From positions 16,214,651 through 16,278,650 of the forward strand of contig OX457047.1 of NCBI GenBank assembly GCA_949752735.1: a stretch of DNA of 64,000 nucleotides, read 5' to 3'. This document shows positions 32,066 to 45,247 of this stretch, piece by piece. Source of the DNA: Lumbricus terrestris (lineage: Eukaryota; Annelida; Clitellata; Crassiclitellata; Lumbricidae). Within the stretch, counting starts at the first letter, position 1, and each line of letters opens with the position of its first letter. The notes under the pieces were generated by a model that saw nothing but the letters and a program-made list of their open reading frames with translations, did not search any database and was not told the origin of the DNA. Position numbers and translations under genes: made by a program.

Positions 32066-32425
32066 CGGCCATCTGCTTCATTTTGAAATTTGCGCATTTC
32101 TCACCAGCTATTCTGGCGGGGGGAAATCGACGTGGCCCTTCCCCCATCAAGTTCGTACAGGCTTTCGACAATGCAGCTGGAAAAGGTGACAGAGAAGTCA
32201 ACGAGAAAAAGTAGAAAAGGGGCAAAAAAGTAAATCGACTATTCTTACGGACAAAATGGGATTTTTTTCCCCCGACATTTCGACCAAACGACTAAAAAAA
32301 GGTCTTCAACTATTTTGGCGGGCAAAATGGTATATTTTTTGGAGAAATTATATCTTTCCCCCTACATTTCGACCAGACGACTAAAAAACAAAAATGTTTT
32401 CCCCGTCGAAAATATCTATATCCGC
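32066..32425. mobile_element. MITE-like block with CGACTAAAAAAAGGTC motifs
   Basis: Two 'tttcgaccagacgactaaaaa' units and a right end CCGCCCATG. The left end merges with sequence related to 59040-59200. Boundaries not resolved. Confidence 0.5.
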
Positions 32426-33604
32426 CCATGCATGTCATGTAATATATGCTGTAACTGCTCTGTTGCAATACTGCTTGCCAGCTACGGGTTTGCAACTTGC
32501 AAGTATAGGCTCCCATCATCGACCTATAATTATAAGGCCATAGATCTATAATATGCAAAAGATGCGGACTTTAATTTACTTAGAATTTCCGTCTGGCATG
32601 CAACGGCAAAGCAGGTTTCATTAGCGTTTCTTTGATAATATGCGCTGCATGCCATAGAAATATGCATAGCAGACGGATTTTAATATTGCGCTTGTGGCGG
32701 AAGTTCCGTTGCGTGACTCCGAGACGCCTATTCACGCCTCGGTCGCAGTGCATTCTGGGTCGGTATACCGCAGATTCTTGATGTCGGAGCATTGAGAGGA
32801 ATTTCATTAACCACGAACTGCCTTGATGTATACATATACGCGGCGCCGTGATGTCCCATTCGCCCACCCCCGTCACTCTCACGTCACGTCCTTACATTCT
32901 GTCTTCGGTGTAGACCCCCTATACATTTTCCTCGTATATCTTTCCAGCTCTATATATAGCTGCAGTGTGCCTGTCAATCCGTCTGTCTGCCTATCTGTCT
33001 GCCTACTTCACTTCTTCTTTTATCCATAGCTTTCGTATGTATATATAGGCTATATATAGCCTATATATTATATAGTGAACAACTGAACATGCCATGGGTC
33101 GTATGTTTCTTCCCTTTGTCCATTCCATCTGTGAATATATATACTATATAGGACTATCCCTGTTAAGTTCTTCGTTTACCAATGGCATCTCATTTTCCAA
33201 CCTCTGTTTCTATCAAATATCTATCTATGCACTTTATACTGCGAATACATATATGTGCAGGCTAGTTGTGTACTTGTGTAGGATATAGGCCTAGTGTGCA
33301 CGTGTATGTATAATTTATACGTCTGTATTATGCATGTACATGTATGGTTGCGTGTTCATTTCTCTCTCTGGGTCCACCCTGCATGCTGTCAATGCCGTCA
33401 GTGAGCAGTTTGTATGTGAGTCTTGTCCATGCCTTCCTATCAGTTTCTTAATTAAGACTAATCTAATGTTACTTCTTCCTTGTTTTTTTCTTTCTGCATG
33501 GCAGTTTCTCTTCGAATGGGTATATCTTCCTGCCATGGCTTAGTCCATTAATCTTCCCCTAAGTATACCCTATATATATCACTCTATATGAAACATGTGT
33601 GCTG

Positions 33605-33635
<31 letters not shown>

Positions 33636-33690
33636 AAATGTAGGCTATACACATAAACCTTCCTTCTTTTTATTACTCTTTTTCTCTAAG
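32426..33690. other. No gene seen; many TATA-rich words
   Basis: Low-GC sequence with short TA tracts at about 33040-33070 and 33600-33640. No exon could be supported. Confidence 0.4.
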
Positions 33691-33691
33691 G

Positions 33692-33882
33692 ACGTCACTC
33701 GGTCAAGAAGATGCCCCTGCCTGTCTCAGCCTGTCTGCCCTAATTCAACCAGCGGCGTCCTCTGTCGACCGGGAATGGCCGTCTCTGCATTTTTTGTTCG
33801 TAGATGGACAAGGATAGAGAGGTCGAGCCCAGCAAATGCAACTGCAGGGATTATTCGAGGGAGGTCATCTTATTGGGGTTAG
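33692..33882 (+). CDS. Weak candidate exon, Cys-rich
   Basis: After a polypyrimidine tract and AAG-type acceptor (TTTTTCTCTAAG), an open frame reads DVTRSRRCPCLSQPVCPNST and continues through LCRPGM to a stop. Local base composition is richer in G+C than the flanks. No partner exon, family match or clear donor was found, so it may be chance. Confidence 0.15.
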
Positions 33883-35150
33883 CATGTACTGCAGAGTACC
33901 TCCGTCGTGTCTTGAATATTGCATAAGACGCGTGCAAATTGAATTACGAACGACGGAAACTGCTTATCACACACACACATATAATTATATACCGGTACAC
34001 ATATATACAATATACATATATATATGTACATTATTTGTAATACACTCTAAATATAGGTCTATATATATTGCACATGCTGGTCCGTAAAATATTCCCTGTT
34101 GCATGCATGTCCGAATAAATGACCTCGTTTAATGCATGCAATATCGTGGTATATAGTCTATACATGCAGCTATTGAAACACTGAAATGTAGTTAATTATT
34201 TATTTTGGAAATCGTTTAAGCTGGCGTTTTCGTGCTTTAGTGTAGTAAATAGGCCTAATTAATGAAAGTGTTTTAATATAATCTTTAAAGTTGACCCTGT
34301 TTAAAACTATATATATATATAGGCCTATGTATATTATGCATAGGCCCACTTTGATGGCTAAAATTAATGCCAAGATTGAGAGAATTTATAATTTTACAGG
34401 TTCTTGAATTCAACTGAGGAATAAGGTTAGATGGTGGCGCAATATTAGATCTCATGGAATTGGAACTCTGTATATCCATTCAGCCCATTTCAGAGAAAGG
34501 AACAAAACTTTAAAAATTTGACCCGCAAAGCTATCTATTGCAATTGATTTTGCAGTCATGAAACTTTTGTGGGTATAAAGCACAATTTCCATAATGCATA
34601 GATTCTATAAATTTGCAATTTCACATAATATCGGAACAAAAATTCAATTCTAATTTATTGTTTCAACCGAATACTTACGCTCAAACCTGTTCACTGAAAT
34701 TGAATTATTTCAACCCAAATTAGAACCACTTATTTCAATTAACAGACAAGCTAACAACAGCTGTTTTCGTATACAAACCAATATTGTGAAAGGACCTAAT
34801 CATTCTGAATAAAGAGGTCTAGTTTTGAAATTTTAGCGCAAAAATATTCTGAACGCAGAGCATTGACTGAGATTTAAACGCAGATATTCTTTCCTTAAAA
34901 ATTGCTCGCAAATTTCTGCAGAACTTGAAATTGAAAGATTCTTATTTTTCTATCAGCTCAAATTTATGATATGATATGTTGGAATCATAATTTTATTGTT
35001 GGTTCAATTCTCTAAATACCGTATCTGATTAATTGCCAGGCATTACAGATGAAAAGCAGTTTGCTTAGGTCCTACATTCTAATTAAACCACGGTGTTTTA
35101 TTCCTATAGCTCCCCTTCAAGCTTGTGTACATTATAGAGGAAAGACTTTG
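33883..35150. other. No gene seen
   Basis: AT-rich, with TA tracts near 34000-34025 and 34305-34320. No recognised element. Confidence 0.4.
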
Positions 35151-35310
35151 AGATGGATGCACCGAAAGAAACATTAACAAAGACATGGACAGAGAGACAA
35201 AGGCAGATATACACATATCGAGAAACATGGCCATACTCACCAGAAAGGAATGCAGAGGTACAGGACTTAGGCAGAATCAAAGACCCCCGTAGAGACGCAC
35301 AGCGAAACGA

Positions 35311-35311
<1 letters not shown>

Positions 35312-35404
<93 letters not shown>
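35312..35404. repeat. (GA)n microsatellite
   Basis: Pure GA for about 90 bp. Confidence 0.97.
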
Positions 35405-35407
<3 letters not shown>

Positions 35408-36645
35408 CCGTTACTCTAAATAAAATAGTGATATTAAGGTCTGGCATTTATCGTGTTTACAGCTTGCAAAGCGGACTCCAATCGACTCTAAAAGCCCACA
35501 GATCAATAATTTATTTTTCGTTTTCGCGTCGCCATGGTCTTACGGAAAGCTGCGCTATAAAACAGCGTGTGGTCACGCGATCAGGTGGCGTACGCTATCA
35601 ATTCGACATGATCGGAAGTCAGACGCATTCGGTGAATTTCAGTCTATAGTGCAATACCAGTTGTTCTGTTGCGTTGTTTGTTTTTCATTTCGGAATTAAT
35701 CACTGCAGGTGCAGATTTTACGGAACATGCAACTGACATCATTTGCGTCGAGTCTAAAACTAATTAAGACTAAATTGCTGCATTTTACAGTTGTCAGTTC
35801 GTTTTGTACGTGTTCTCGCGGTGATAAGTCGTGGGTCTAGTAGCAAATGGCTACCCGATGGCAAAGACTGTCATTGTTTACTTTTAGCCTACTATATAAT
35901 CAACTGGTTAATTAAATACAGCTGTGCCTGATATAATGCGCCTACAGCTTTCAGCTGATTAGCCTACTTCTGATATCTCATAGTTGACGGCAGAGTTTTC
36001 GATGCATAGCCTAGGTCTATTAAATTCGTAATTTGAGTGTCTTCGCAAGCTGCAAACACGATAAATGCCAGACCTTATCACTATATTATTTACTATTTTA
36101 TGCAGGCCTATAAAGTAAAGTCAGGTCATTTTCGCTCCTTCTCCTTTTCGTTGAGTGAAAAGACTTTTAAAAAGCTTGCACTAGTGTCAAACAAGTCATG
36201 TTTAGGCTACAGCATCCTCGTGATAGATCAATTTCCAATTAATCATTATTAATTGATCACAGAGTGCATGGAAATTCTACATGCAGGCCTATGCGAAACC
36301 TAAGGGAGGATCCAGTTACCAGTTCTTGTGGGAGTATGGATGACATGTCCGGGGTCATTGTGGATATCAGCAAATTAATAATGGTTTCATCTGCCTTACA
36401 AAACACATCAGTCAAATTGTAGAAATAGATCTATACTGGTTGGCAGAAAACTCTTTGATATCAGTTCTCTAATAAAAACGATGACGTCGTCTACAAAACC
36501 CCAGCATGCAGCATGCACGGATGCTGGAGATGAATAGACAATGCCGAATTCTGACAATTTTCACGTCAGCCACTGCATCCTGCTCATGCAACATGCACGC
36601 GTATTCTAAACGATCAGATTTTGACATATCTTGGGCGTGGAAGAA
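35405..36645. other. No gene seen
   Basis: No exon or element was identified. Two near copies of 'gatttcagccttatca'-type words are not significant. Confidence 0.35.
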
Positions 36646-36649
36646 AAAA

Positions 36650-36758
36650 GACATAGACAGACAGACAGTCAGACAGAGACATAGACAGAGACATAGACAG
36701 AGAGTGACATTTTCATATTCAATAGCGAGGAAGACAGATACAGATAGACAGAGAGTTT

Positions 36759-36800
<42 letters not shown>

Positions 36801-36805
36801 GGCAG
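36650..36805. repeat. CAGA/GACA microsatellite
   Basis: (CAGA)n runs at 36655-36675 and 36771-36800 with GAGA between. Confidence 0.93.
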
Positions 36806-37316
36806 AACGAGCGAGATATGGACACAGTCATATGAAAACTGCAAGCTTAACATGACTTCTGTTTTATCTGACCTGTCGGATTTTGACAGGGCATATTCAA
36901 AAGACTAAGCTTACTCTCCTGTCTACAACTTCACTCAAAGGAGACAATTACGCTTATCAACTGATGCTCTTTGTATAAAAATTACTATACGGTAGCAGCT
37001 TTGCGGACGTTATTTTGCTTTTACATTACACTGATACAATACAAGAAAAATTTCGACAGCTGAATTCTACACTGTTACCCGGTTCTATCACCGGGTAATA
37101 GTCCAGTAATAATATATGCATATAATGTTGATATACATTGTTCGGCGTTAACTTCTGACAGCCATCCCACATGCAACGACATAAAGGGTTGATTTAGCCG
37201 ACGTGAACTGAATAAGAATGCTTTCACAACTGACCAGAAAAAGGCAATAAAACGACTCCATGGCATGTGGTATACGTTCAAGCATCCCTTCATACGCACT
37301 AAGTATAGAGTCTAAT

Positions 37317-37538
37317 CATGGGCGGAGTTTGGTTTCCGTTCTTGGAGGGGTTAAAAGAACAAATTTATCAGTCTACACCTTCTGGGGGGGGGGGCTAAGC
37401 CCGGGAAAAGATACCATTTACACATTTAAAAAATTAATCTAGCCCGGGAAAGATACCATTTAGGCTACATTTTAAAATGAATCTTGGTCTTCTTGGGGTG
37501 GCTTAGCCCCCCCTAGCCCCTGGTAAACTACGCCCATG
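37317..37538. mobile_element. hAT-type MITE, CATGGGCG ends
   Basis: Left CATGGGCGGAGTTTGG, right AAACTACGCCCATG, flanked by the perfect 8-bp duplication AGTCTAAT (37309-37316, 37539-37546). The interior carries GGGCTAAGCCC and its reverse, and a small direct repeat CCCGGGAAA(A)GATACCATTT. Confidence 0.93.
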
Positions 37539-37546
37539 AGTCTAAT

Positions 37547-38075
37547 ATTCTGTATTGTTCTATATAGCGCAATTGCGTATGACCCTATACTACCTATAGG
37601 CCTAGGCTATGTCTGTATATTACTGGAGAACAAAAAAGCTTTGGAAAGCATGAACCGCGTCCACCATTTTGCCATAGTCCCCCCTGATGCCTATATACAA
37701 AGCTAAAGCGTGTTGCCAGTTTGAATATAAATTATTATTGTGGTTATTGATAATAAAATAATGCTTTGGTGCAGAAGGAGTAGGCCTACCGTACGTAAAT
37801 TGACAGGCTTTAGAACTATAGGCCCTATATAAATTCCAAGAAATTTACTATTTCGTGGCATGGATCAGTGCGTGAAAAATATTTCATAAGACCTTTTAAT
37901 TGAAGAAATTTTTTGCCTTCGAAGAATGCTTTGAAATTTTACGCAAAAGAAGCAGGCTGTTGATCAAATTTTTTGCCTGATAACTTAACGCATTTGAAAC
38001 GGAAGTTGATGAAAATAATGCCGATTTCATTGGGCCTACATTCTTCCTATTTTAAATATAGGCCTATATGTTCGT
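37547..38075. other. No gene seen
   Basis: Contains TAGGCCTA-type words and a 'ttgaagaaattttttgccttcgaag' stretch with local self-complementarity. No exon supported. Confidence 0.4.
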
Positions 38076-38077
38076 AT

Positions 38078-38703
38078 GCAGACGTATCGTCAACGGACGG
38101 TTCGTCATGAAGGTTCGTCAACGGACGATTCGTCTAGTGGACTGTAACTGTATGGACGATTCGTCTATGGACGATTCGTCAGCGGACGATTCGTCAAGCG
38201 GACGATTCGTCATTCGTCCATTCGTGGTGGATTGCAATACAAAATGACGAATAGAATTCTTGTTAGGCTACATGGAAGTCGGATTGATGAAAATAAGTGT
38301 CCCGTAAAGATTCTGATGTACTAAATGTTATATATTAAAGACAAAAGAGCGTAGGTAGGCCTATAAAAATTGGCGGAACGAATGGGTGGGCACTGGCGTA
38401 ATGGATAATACACTACCACTGTAACCGGTTGCGGTCTGTACACCGGATTGACGAATAAACAAAAATTATATATAATTATATATATGGGCCTATGCATAGC
38501 CTACAATGTATAGGCCTATAATTCATGTAGATCAAAGAGGTGCGCTTTTGTACAGTTCGCACTTCTGTGTTTTGCCCTTTGAGTTCGAAACATTACGATG
38601 CGCCGAATCGATATAGGTTCGTATTGTAATCCACCACGGGTGGATGAATAGTCCGCTGACGAATCGTCCACTAGACGAATTGTCCGTTGACGAAACGTCC
38701 GCA
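38078..38703. mobile_element. Foldback-like element with GGACGATTCGTC arrays
   Basis: The left arm (38078-38245) has about eight variants of GGACGATTCGTC. The right arm (38622-38703) carries the same array inverted, and both continue into TGGTGGATT(G/A)CAATAC. Arms face each other across about 380 bp of unrelated DNA. The 11-bp core is itself nearly palindromic. No transposase or clear target duplication. Confidence 0.75.
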
Positions 38704-38709
38704 AACCTA

Positions 38710-40130
38710 GGCCTAGGCCTATATATGCTATGTTCACGTATGGTAAAAAAAACTAATTTCGAATATTAATCGCGATGACATACTTGCAAGTATAGGACCA
38801 AACTCCGTCTTTTTCCTGTTTATCTCTCGTCTGCGATTGTCTCATTAATTGTCCATCTCAGTGGCGGCGCTAGGGGGAGCTACACCTGTTTCTGTCTAAT
38901 TTTTCATTCTCTCTTTAAGCGTCTCGGTCCTACTACGTCAAGCTGAAAGTGTCTCTGTTCCACTATCTATCGTTCTTTTTTTCTTTCGTTCTAGCCATTC
39001 TTCTAGCTAATTCTGTTAACGTTTTTTATTAAGAGAAAAAATAGATTATGTATTTGAATAAAGTTTTAATATAAAAATATTTTCGTGATATTAGGCCTAT
39101 TCTTGTTCTTTCTGTTATATATAATCATATTCAACCTTTCCCGTATAACATGATCGCCAGTTGATAAAAATGTTGCCACTCAACTGAGTGAAACGAGTTT
39201 GAATCTGCCTAATGTGTTTAATGGTGTCCGAGAGCAAATAACATAATTCCTTAACGTTATGTAGCACCATCGTTCGAATCTTTAATTAATTGTATAAACA
39301 TGCAGTAAAAACAATTCTGTAAGCTGTTTCTTTGTTCAAACCACTCTATGCCGAATTGAATATCTGGGATTATTCTTAATTCTGCTCATTAAATTTGTTT
39401 CTTTCTATAGTCGCATGTTTAAAATCTTTCACCATGCATGCTGCCTAAATCTTGCAGTTGGTTGAATACCTCAGGTCCCGTGCTGTTGTCAAATTGCGCA
39501 CAGTTTTATTAAAATTCACACTGTTTCTAGTCAGGCCGTTTAGTTTCAAAGTAACGTGAAAACCTGACGCGCCGTCCAAACCATGGTGTTGCATGGCTGG
39601 TGACAGAGGCAGTGGCGTGTTAACAGCCTGCCAAAGATAGTTATACAAACAGGTTTTCAAACGACACAAATCACTATTCAGCTGTGCTCTGCTTATAAAT
39701 CATCAGGACTTTCATAGGCTTTGCTTATGCCAGAATTGGTTCCTATACAAAGCATATTTCAATGTTTTTGTTATCAAATCGATATGGCACCCATTTGTTT
39801 CCATGATTAGACTGCAATGATCGCAATAATAACCGTAAAAATCGTGACAATAGTCGCAATTTCCTTGCATGAACTGTCATAAAACCTTAGCACCATTTAG
39901 GCTACGCTATAGGCCTAGGCCTATAACTTTGAATTTTAAGGGTAGCAAAAATAACCAATTGATTACAACAATTAATTAAAATTAATATAACTAACGAAAC
40001 GTTATTAAAAATGTTTTAGGTGTATTGCAGATCAGCTCTAAATGAGAGCTTGCAATGCAGTTTTTCAGTGGCGCCGACGTCTCCAACACACCCAACGTCA
40101 GAATGCTATAGGAGTGGCAGAGCGAATGAA
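38710..40130. other. No gene seen
   Basis: AT-rich DNA with a lone MITE-like end (CAGTGGCGGCGCTAGG, 38861). No coding exon could be supported. Confidence 0.4.
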
Positions 40131-40149
40131 CAATTGTCTGTGAGCTTAC

Positions 40150-40260
40150 CTGGTCTGTTGTGACAGCAGCAGAAGCAGCAGCAGCAGCAGAAGCGTTGAT
40201 GAGTCGATTGTGTGAAGATACTTCTTCGCAGTCGACGAACCGTAGGAAACTGAGATCAAT
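40150..40260 (-). other. Possible untranslated first exon with GCT/CAG repeats
   Basis: On the minus strand a TATATATAG box (about 40276-40284) precedes a GCT-repeat stretch that ends in ACAACAGACCAG before a good donor GTAAGCTC (40149-40142). No in-frame protein is evident and no partner exon was found. Confidence 0.25.
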
Positions 40261-40304
40261 GCAGCAGCATGCTAGCTATATATAGGCTTAGGATCAGGCT
40301 ATTT

Positions 40305-40345
40305 ACCAGCAGCAGCAGCAACAGCAGCAGTAGCAGCTACAGCGG
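40305..40345. repeat. CAG-rich repeat
   Basis: AGCAGCAGCAACAGCAGCAG with a TAG interruption, near a second CAG cluster at 40165-40195. Confidence 0.85.
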
Positions 40346-40544
40346 GGAACCAGAGTTATTGATACGTAGATATATCGCATTTAATTATAGTCATATACAT
40401 AGACCTGTGTATTATATAGTATTCATACATCAGTGTGTGTGTGTATTGTGTATGTATGTATGTATATGTATATATATATGTGTATAATGCATATATTATA
40501 TAGTATTTATACACTATATATAGTGTGTGTGTATTGTGAATGTA

Positions 40545-40705
40545 CATATATGCAGTGTGAGAATTGTGGAAAAATAACTGGGGGTTGGACCATTATCCAC
40601 TTGGAATTGGGGTGTAAAAAACATACTTTAACATGGGGCTCTAAGAAAGACTGGGGGGGGTCGAAACCCCCCAACCCCCCCGGCAATTCTCACCCTGCAT
40701 ATATG
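40545..40705. mobile_element. MITE with CATATATGCAG-GTGAGAATTG ends
   Basis: 22-bp inverted ends differing at one position, at 40545-40566 and 40684-40705. The interior matches the two copies at 858-1250. No coding content. Confidence 0.8.
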
Positions 40706-40911
40706 TGTATATATATATCTCTCTCAATAGGCTATATATATATATATATATATACAGATTGTGGGCAACCAGATGGACGAAGTCTATAGCTGGTATAGTG
40801 TGCATGTCAGCGTCTGTTGCGGATGCTGGTCAGTCCGCGCAGTTATCTCGGTCATGCAGGAAGGCTACAATCTACGGGTAGAACTAAATTGTAGGAGCGG
40901 ACATCATGAAC

Positions 40912-40921
40912 GACATCATCG

Positions 40922-40973
<52 letters not shown>

Positions 40974-40985
40974 TATTATTATTGT
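40912..40985. repeat. (CAT)n microsatellite
   Basis: CAT/ATC triplets ending in ATT triplets. Poly-His frames are artefacts. Confidence 0.96.
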
Positions 40986-40989
40986 TGTT

Positions 40990-42280
40990 AGAATTATTAC
41001 CATATTTTTATAACATTTTTAAGAACCAATTATCCAAGGTTAGGTGATTTTCATCGGAAAAGGTTTGAAAGCGAGTAAGATATAGGGCAGAATAATTGAG
41101 TTTCGAGGTGTTTCTTAAAGGAAAAATTTGCCTGTAATGCTACACAGAACCAACGGAAATTAGGTATGCACTGTGGTTTGATTATCTAAAGGCCTATATA
41201 CCTGCCAAGGATTTGGAGTCATTATTTTACACATGCATCTGTAATGCTAATCCTGTAGCCTATATCCTGCAGTACCGTACTTAGTCCTGTTATAAATATA
41301 ATTGACTGCTATACGATTATGCTTATGGGCCGTTGTTGCATTCGGTGACAATCTGTGCAGATGCCAAGAGACAGGAACCACTTTTTGGCAATGACTTTTG
41401 GCATCTTTGCATTCTTGGCATTGGTCCTGTAACGAATTGTGAAACTGTTGTTCGTCTTCTTCATTCAGCAGAGATTTCGTTGACCGTAGTATTCTGTAAC
41501 GTATAATGTAATGTGATTGAAGCATTTACATAGCGCCTTTTAAGCAACTCCAAAAAGCGCTGCGTGCGGGGCCATTAAATGTAGGCCTAAACGATAATTA
41601 TCGCTTGGGTTGAGATGAATTTATTGAAAAAACGCACCACACACACACATACAAACACACACATACGCACACCTACAAACACATACAGACTTATAGGCCT
41701 AACAGAGATTGTTGTTCAAAGAGAATGATCCTAACGAATAAGTAGGTCTAAAGAATTGCTGTTTTATAAGGAGTAATAGCCTAATTAATTAATAATTGAT
41801 AAGTAGACGTTTGCTTGTTCACCATTTTCCGACCCAGAACTCAGACAATCTTTCCCAGACATACATGCATCCCATGAAATGAAGGCAGATCATATTCGAA
41901 CATAATAACTATTCAGAACAGCTTTCAGTCCTCTGCAGAATATCACTTTGTGGCTACTTGTCTTCAGCTGCTTAAATTCCGCGCACGCACCAAACAAATC
42001 TCTGTCGACTCATTCGTCAAATTGCTTCAAATCTATTCTTCAGTTTAACTTTCGTCGGCTTCTGTCCTCTGGGTCACACGGTCCGTCACAGACGCCTAAG
42101 ATATTTCGGTCGATTGCAGCAGCGGATGACCAAGAGACCAGCGGCGACTGACAAGTGCAATGCGAACTGGCTGACCTGGTCAATGGCTTGCGTGGGCGTC
42201 TTTCATCGTGTAAGGAATTAGAACAAAAAGCTGACCGTCACTGGAAAAGAGTAAAAGTTCTATAAGCTTATAGTGTCTAA
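40990..42280. other. No supported gene
   Basis: Two open frames have protein-like composition (minus 41247-41525 with LLNEEDEQQFHNSLQDQCQE; plus near 42152-42262 with CELADLVNGLRGRLSSCKEL). Neither has a recognisable family or a partner exon. A CA-rich tract lies at 41635-41685. Confidence 0.3.
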
Positions 42281-42285
42281 CACTG

Positions 42286-42690
42286 TTTGTGTGTGTGTGT
42301 GTGCGTGTGTGTGTGAGGGGTGTTTGTAGGAGGGGTATGTGTGTGCTTGTGTGTGTGTGTCTTTGTGTGTATGTGGGTATACGTGTGGGTGGGTGTGTAT
42401 GTATGTATACGTGTGGGTGTGTGTATGTGTTGGTGCTTGTGGAGAGGTGTATGAGTCTGTATGTGTTTGTGTAAAGGGGTGTATGTGTGTATGTGTGTGG
42501 GTGTGCGTGGGGTGTATGCGTGTACCTGGGTGTATGCGTGTTTGCGCGTGTGTGGGTGTGTATGTGAGGTGTGGGTATATGTGAGAATGTGTGTGGGTCT
42601 TTGTTGGAATGGTGCGTGTGTGTGTGTGTGTGTGTGGGTGTGCGTGGGGTGAATACGCGTGTGTGTGTGGGTGTGTATGTGTGGGGTTTG
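42286..42690. repeat. Imperfect (GT)n array, 400 bp
   Basis: GT-rich with GGTGTG, TATGTG and GTGCG interruptions. Confidence 0.95.
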
Positions 42691-43149
42691 TGTGTAGCAT
42701 CAAGCGATACTACGTTCTAACCTGACACACAATAGATAAACAAAATAAAGTAGGCTACTACGATAGCTATAGGCAAAATAAAAAAAATGTCCGTACGAGA
42801 GATTTTATCTGGCGTTAAAACATTCTGCAACCGTGTTTTATATTGCATAACATGACCGTCTGCACAGAGGCCATTTATTTTAGAAGCTATTAATTAACAA
42901 TCACTGATGAACATTTATGGGCACCGTGATAACTCTATACGTCGAATGCATTTTCTGTCAATGCCACGTTAAATTATTAGTCTGGTGGCTCGAATGCGCA
43001 TGAATTGGCAGATGACAAAATATCGAAACCTTCGGCTATCGCCGGATGTTCAGCACTTCGGCTTATAGAACCCCACAGGTTGGTTAATGTCAGATTCACT
43101 GCTCGCCAGCATTGTCCTAAATAGTATTTATATCTATTTATATATAGTC

Positions 43150-43194
43150 TACATACATACATAGCCTACATACATACATACATACATACATACA

Positions 43195-43242
<48 letters not shown>

Positions 43243-43245
43243 GTA
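43150..43245. repeat. (CATA)n then (TA)n microsatellite
   Basis: Tetranucleotide array grading into TA. Confidence 0.95.
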
Positions 43246-43249
43246 CGAT

Positions 43250-45235
43250 TAGACGCATATATAATACTAGGTGGGACACCCGACGTTGCTCATGAAATTT
43301 CGGATTTTTGCTTTCTCCTCCCCACCCGACCCAGGGTGGGGATACTTCAACTCTCACACAATAGCTGCAAAACTGTGGGCGTGCGTTCTGGACAAACATA
43401 CACACGGCGTAGGCCTACATTATCCCTAATAGATATTAAGTCATGTTCATTGTACGGAGGCCTTTACGCCTACTATCTGTAATGAGCTTTGACCTCGTGA
43501 AAAATCGTACAATTTTTCTGTAAATGGCATGAGTGGGTTCTGTGACGGTTGCGTTTGTTGCCCCGTGTAGGGAATTGTGCAAACTCTAGAAATGTAGAGG
43601 AATTTTTAGTGCTGTTATTTCGTTAGCGGCTCTCATAATGCACCGTGTGTTTCGATTGGTCCAATCCGATTGATGCACGATCTGTTTTCCGCCTATCCAT
43701 CTATGGCATCTAATAATTGATGGTGCATGAATAACCATCACTGCAGATTGCATGTATAAGTGGAATGCTGCAAAGGTCAATGGTTCCTTGTCGTTGAATT
43801 GTTGTCGTCATGTTTGCCCTTGAAACCCCGGTACCATATTTCTCATGTTGTCAATACATACAATACGATACAACACAACTTGTGCACACGAGGTCAGGAT
43901 ACTTTTCAGTTGACCTTTGACCTGTATTACTATATGAGACCATGGGACTTCACTAGTGTGCTACATCAATAGAAGTGAAAAATTCCTTGTCTAGTCATGG
44001 AAATCTGACAGAACACTGACCGCTAAAGAATCTGGTTTTGTCGATACAATTTTTCGTATTAATCAAGGATCCAAGCATTTTACCACATAATTTTCCATTA
44101 AACTTACCAAATAACCTTCCCTTAGATGAACTGCTATACGCAGCTAATATTCACTGCAAAGCGTTTTGCTGTAGTAAATATAGCCTACATGTAAGCCTAG
44201 GCCTATAACAATTATTCTCACTACGTCATCACGACATTCATGAAAGGAATTCAGCAGTAAAATCTACAGGGGCCCCAATTTATCACCGGTGGCTCATTTA
44301 GTCAAATGGGACAGAATTGAATAACTGGCTCTTGTGATCATACGTGTGTAAATTCCGGATATAATATATACGTGACATTCGCTGGTGCCCATTTGTGCGC
44401 CACGGGTGCCCGTTTTTGGCGCGAGATATTCATGAATCTTTAAGTGTTCTTAATTGCGAACGCGAGCCAAATCGTGTGTGCGGGTGCGTCTCGTATACTA
44501 CAATTGAGCGGAAAATAAATTATTAGACTGCAATTAACAGTAACAATAACAATAGCACGTACCGGCAAATTGGCTCTAACATGCTACGGTACTTTTGTGG
44601 AGTCGGATGAATGCAAGCGCGCATATAAAGCTTCAGCAGACATATACGGACTATTTAAATATAGACCCTGAAAATGTCGCCCTAATTTTCTCAATGGACC
44701 TATTGTTACATTAAGGGACGACATTGCCTTACATATTGAAGGCTATAATATTTGCGAGTTAGGGAATATTGCAGTAAAATGCAAATAGAAGAAGCAAATA
44801 GGCGCTAGATGAAGCTAAGGAAAAGAAGGAAGAATGAACATGGAAAATAATTTAAAAAAAGACTATTTAATGTAGACCGAATGGTGGACAAAATTACCCT
44901 GAAATGTCAGCTATAGCTGCTGTAGACAGTAGGCTACTATAATAATAGCCTACGTGTAGACCTAGCTTAGTTTCTCAACCTTGGCATAGACTTTCAATGA
45001 CGAGTGTCACAGTATTCTCCAACGCAGTGCGATTGTCCCACGCAGAGTGCATACAATAATATAATTGATGAACGCAAGTTGTAGCTGATTTGTCAACGGT
45101 AAGCTACTGGAACGTAGATCTCAAAAATATCTTTCCCAAACCATCAACCTTTGACTTTTCAACAAATGCAACGAAACTTACGAGGGTGTAATGCAGAGCA
45201 AATAAGGTTCGTAATGAATACAACGAAATAGGGCA
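43250..45235. other. No gene seen; repeat fragment at 43268-43400
   Basis: The first 150 bp share phrases with 28720-28960 and 30690-30720. The rest is unique-looking, with TAGGCCTA words and no supported exon. Confidence 0.4.
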
Positions 45236-45247
45236 TACTATACGGCC

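Noticed and set aside
33821..33951. Frame starting MDKDREVEPSKCNCRDYSRE
   Set aside because: Follows a TTTTTGTTCGTAG acceptor-like site but has no recognised domain and overlaps another weak candidate frame.
41247..41525. Possible exon with LLNEEDEQQFHNSLQDQCQE
   Set aside because: Protein-like composition and an AG at the left, but no family, no donor and no partner exon.
42152..42262. Short coiled-coil-like frame (CELADLVNGLRGRLSSCKEL)
   Set aside because: 37 residues, closed by stops on both sides, no convincing splice sites.
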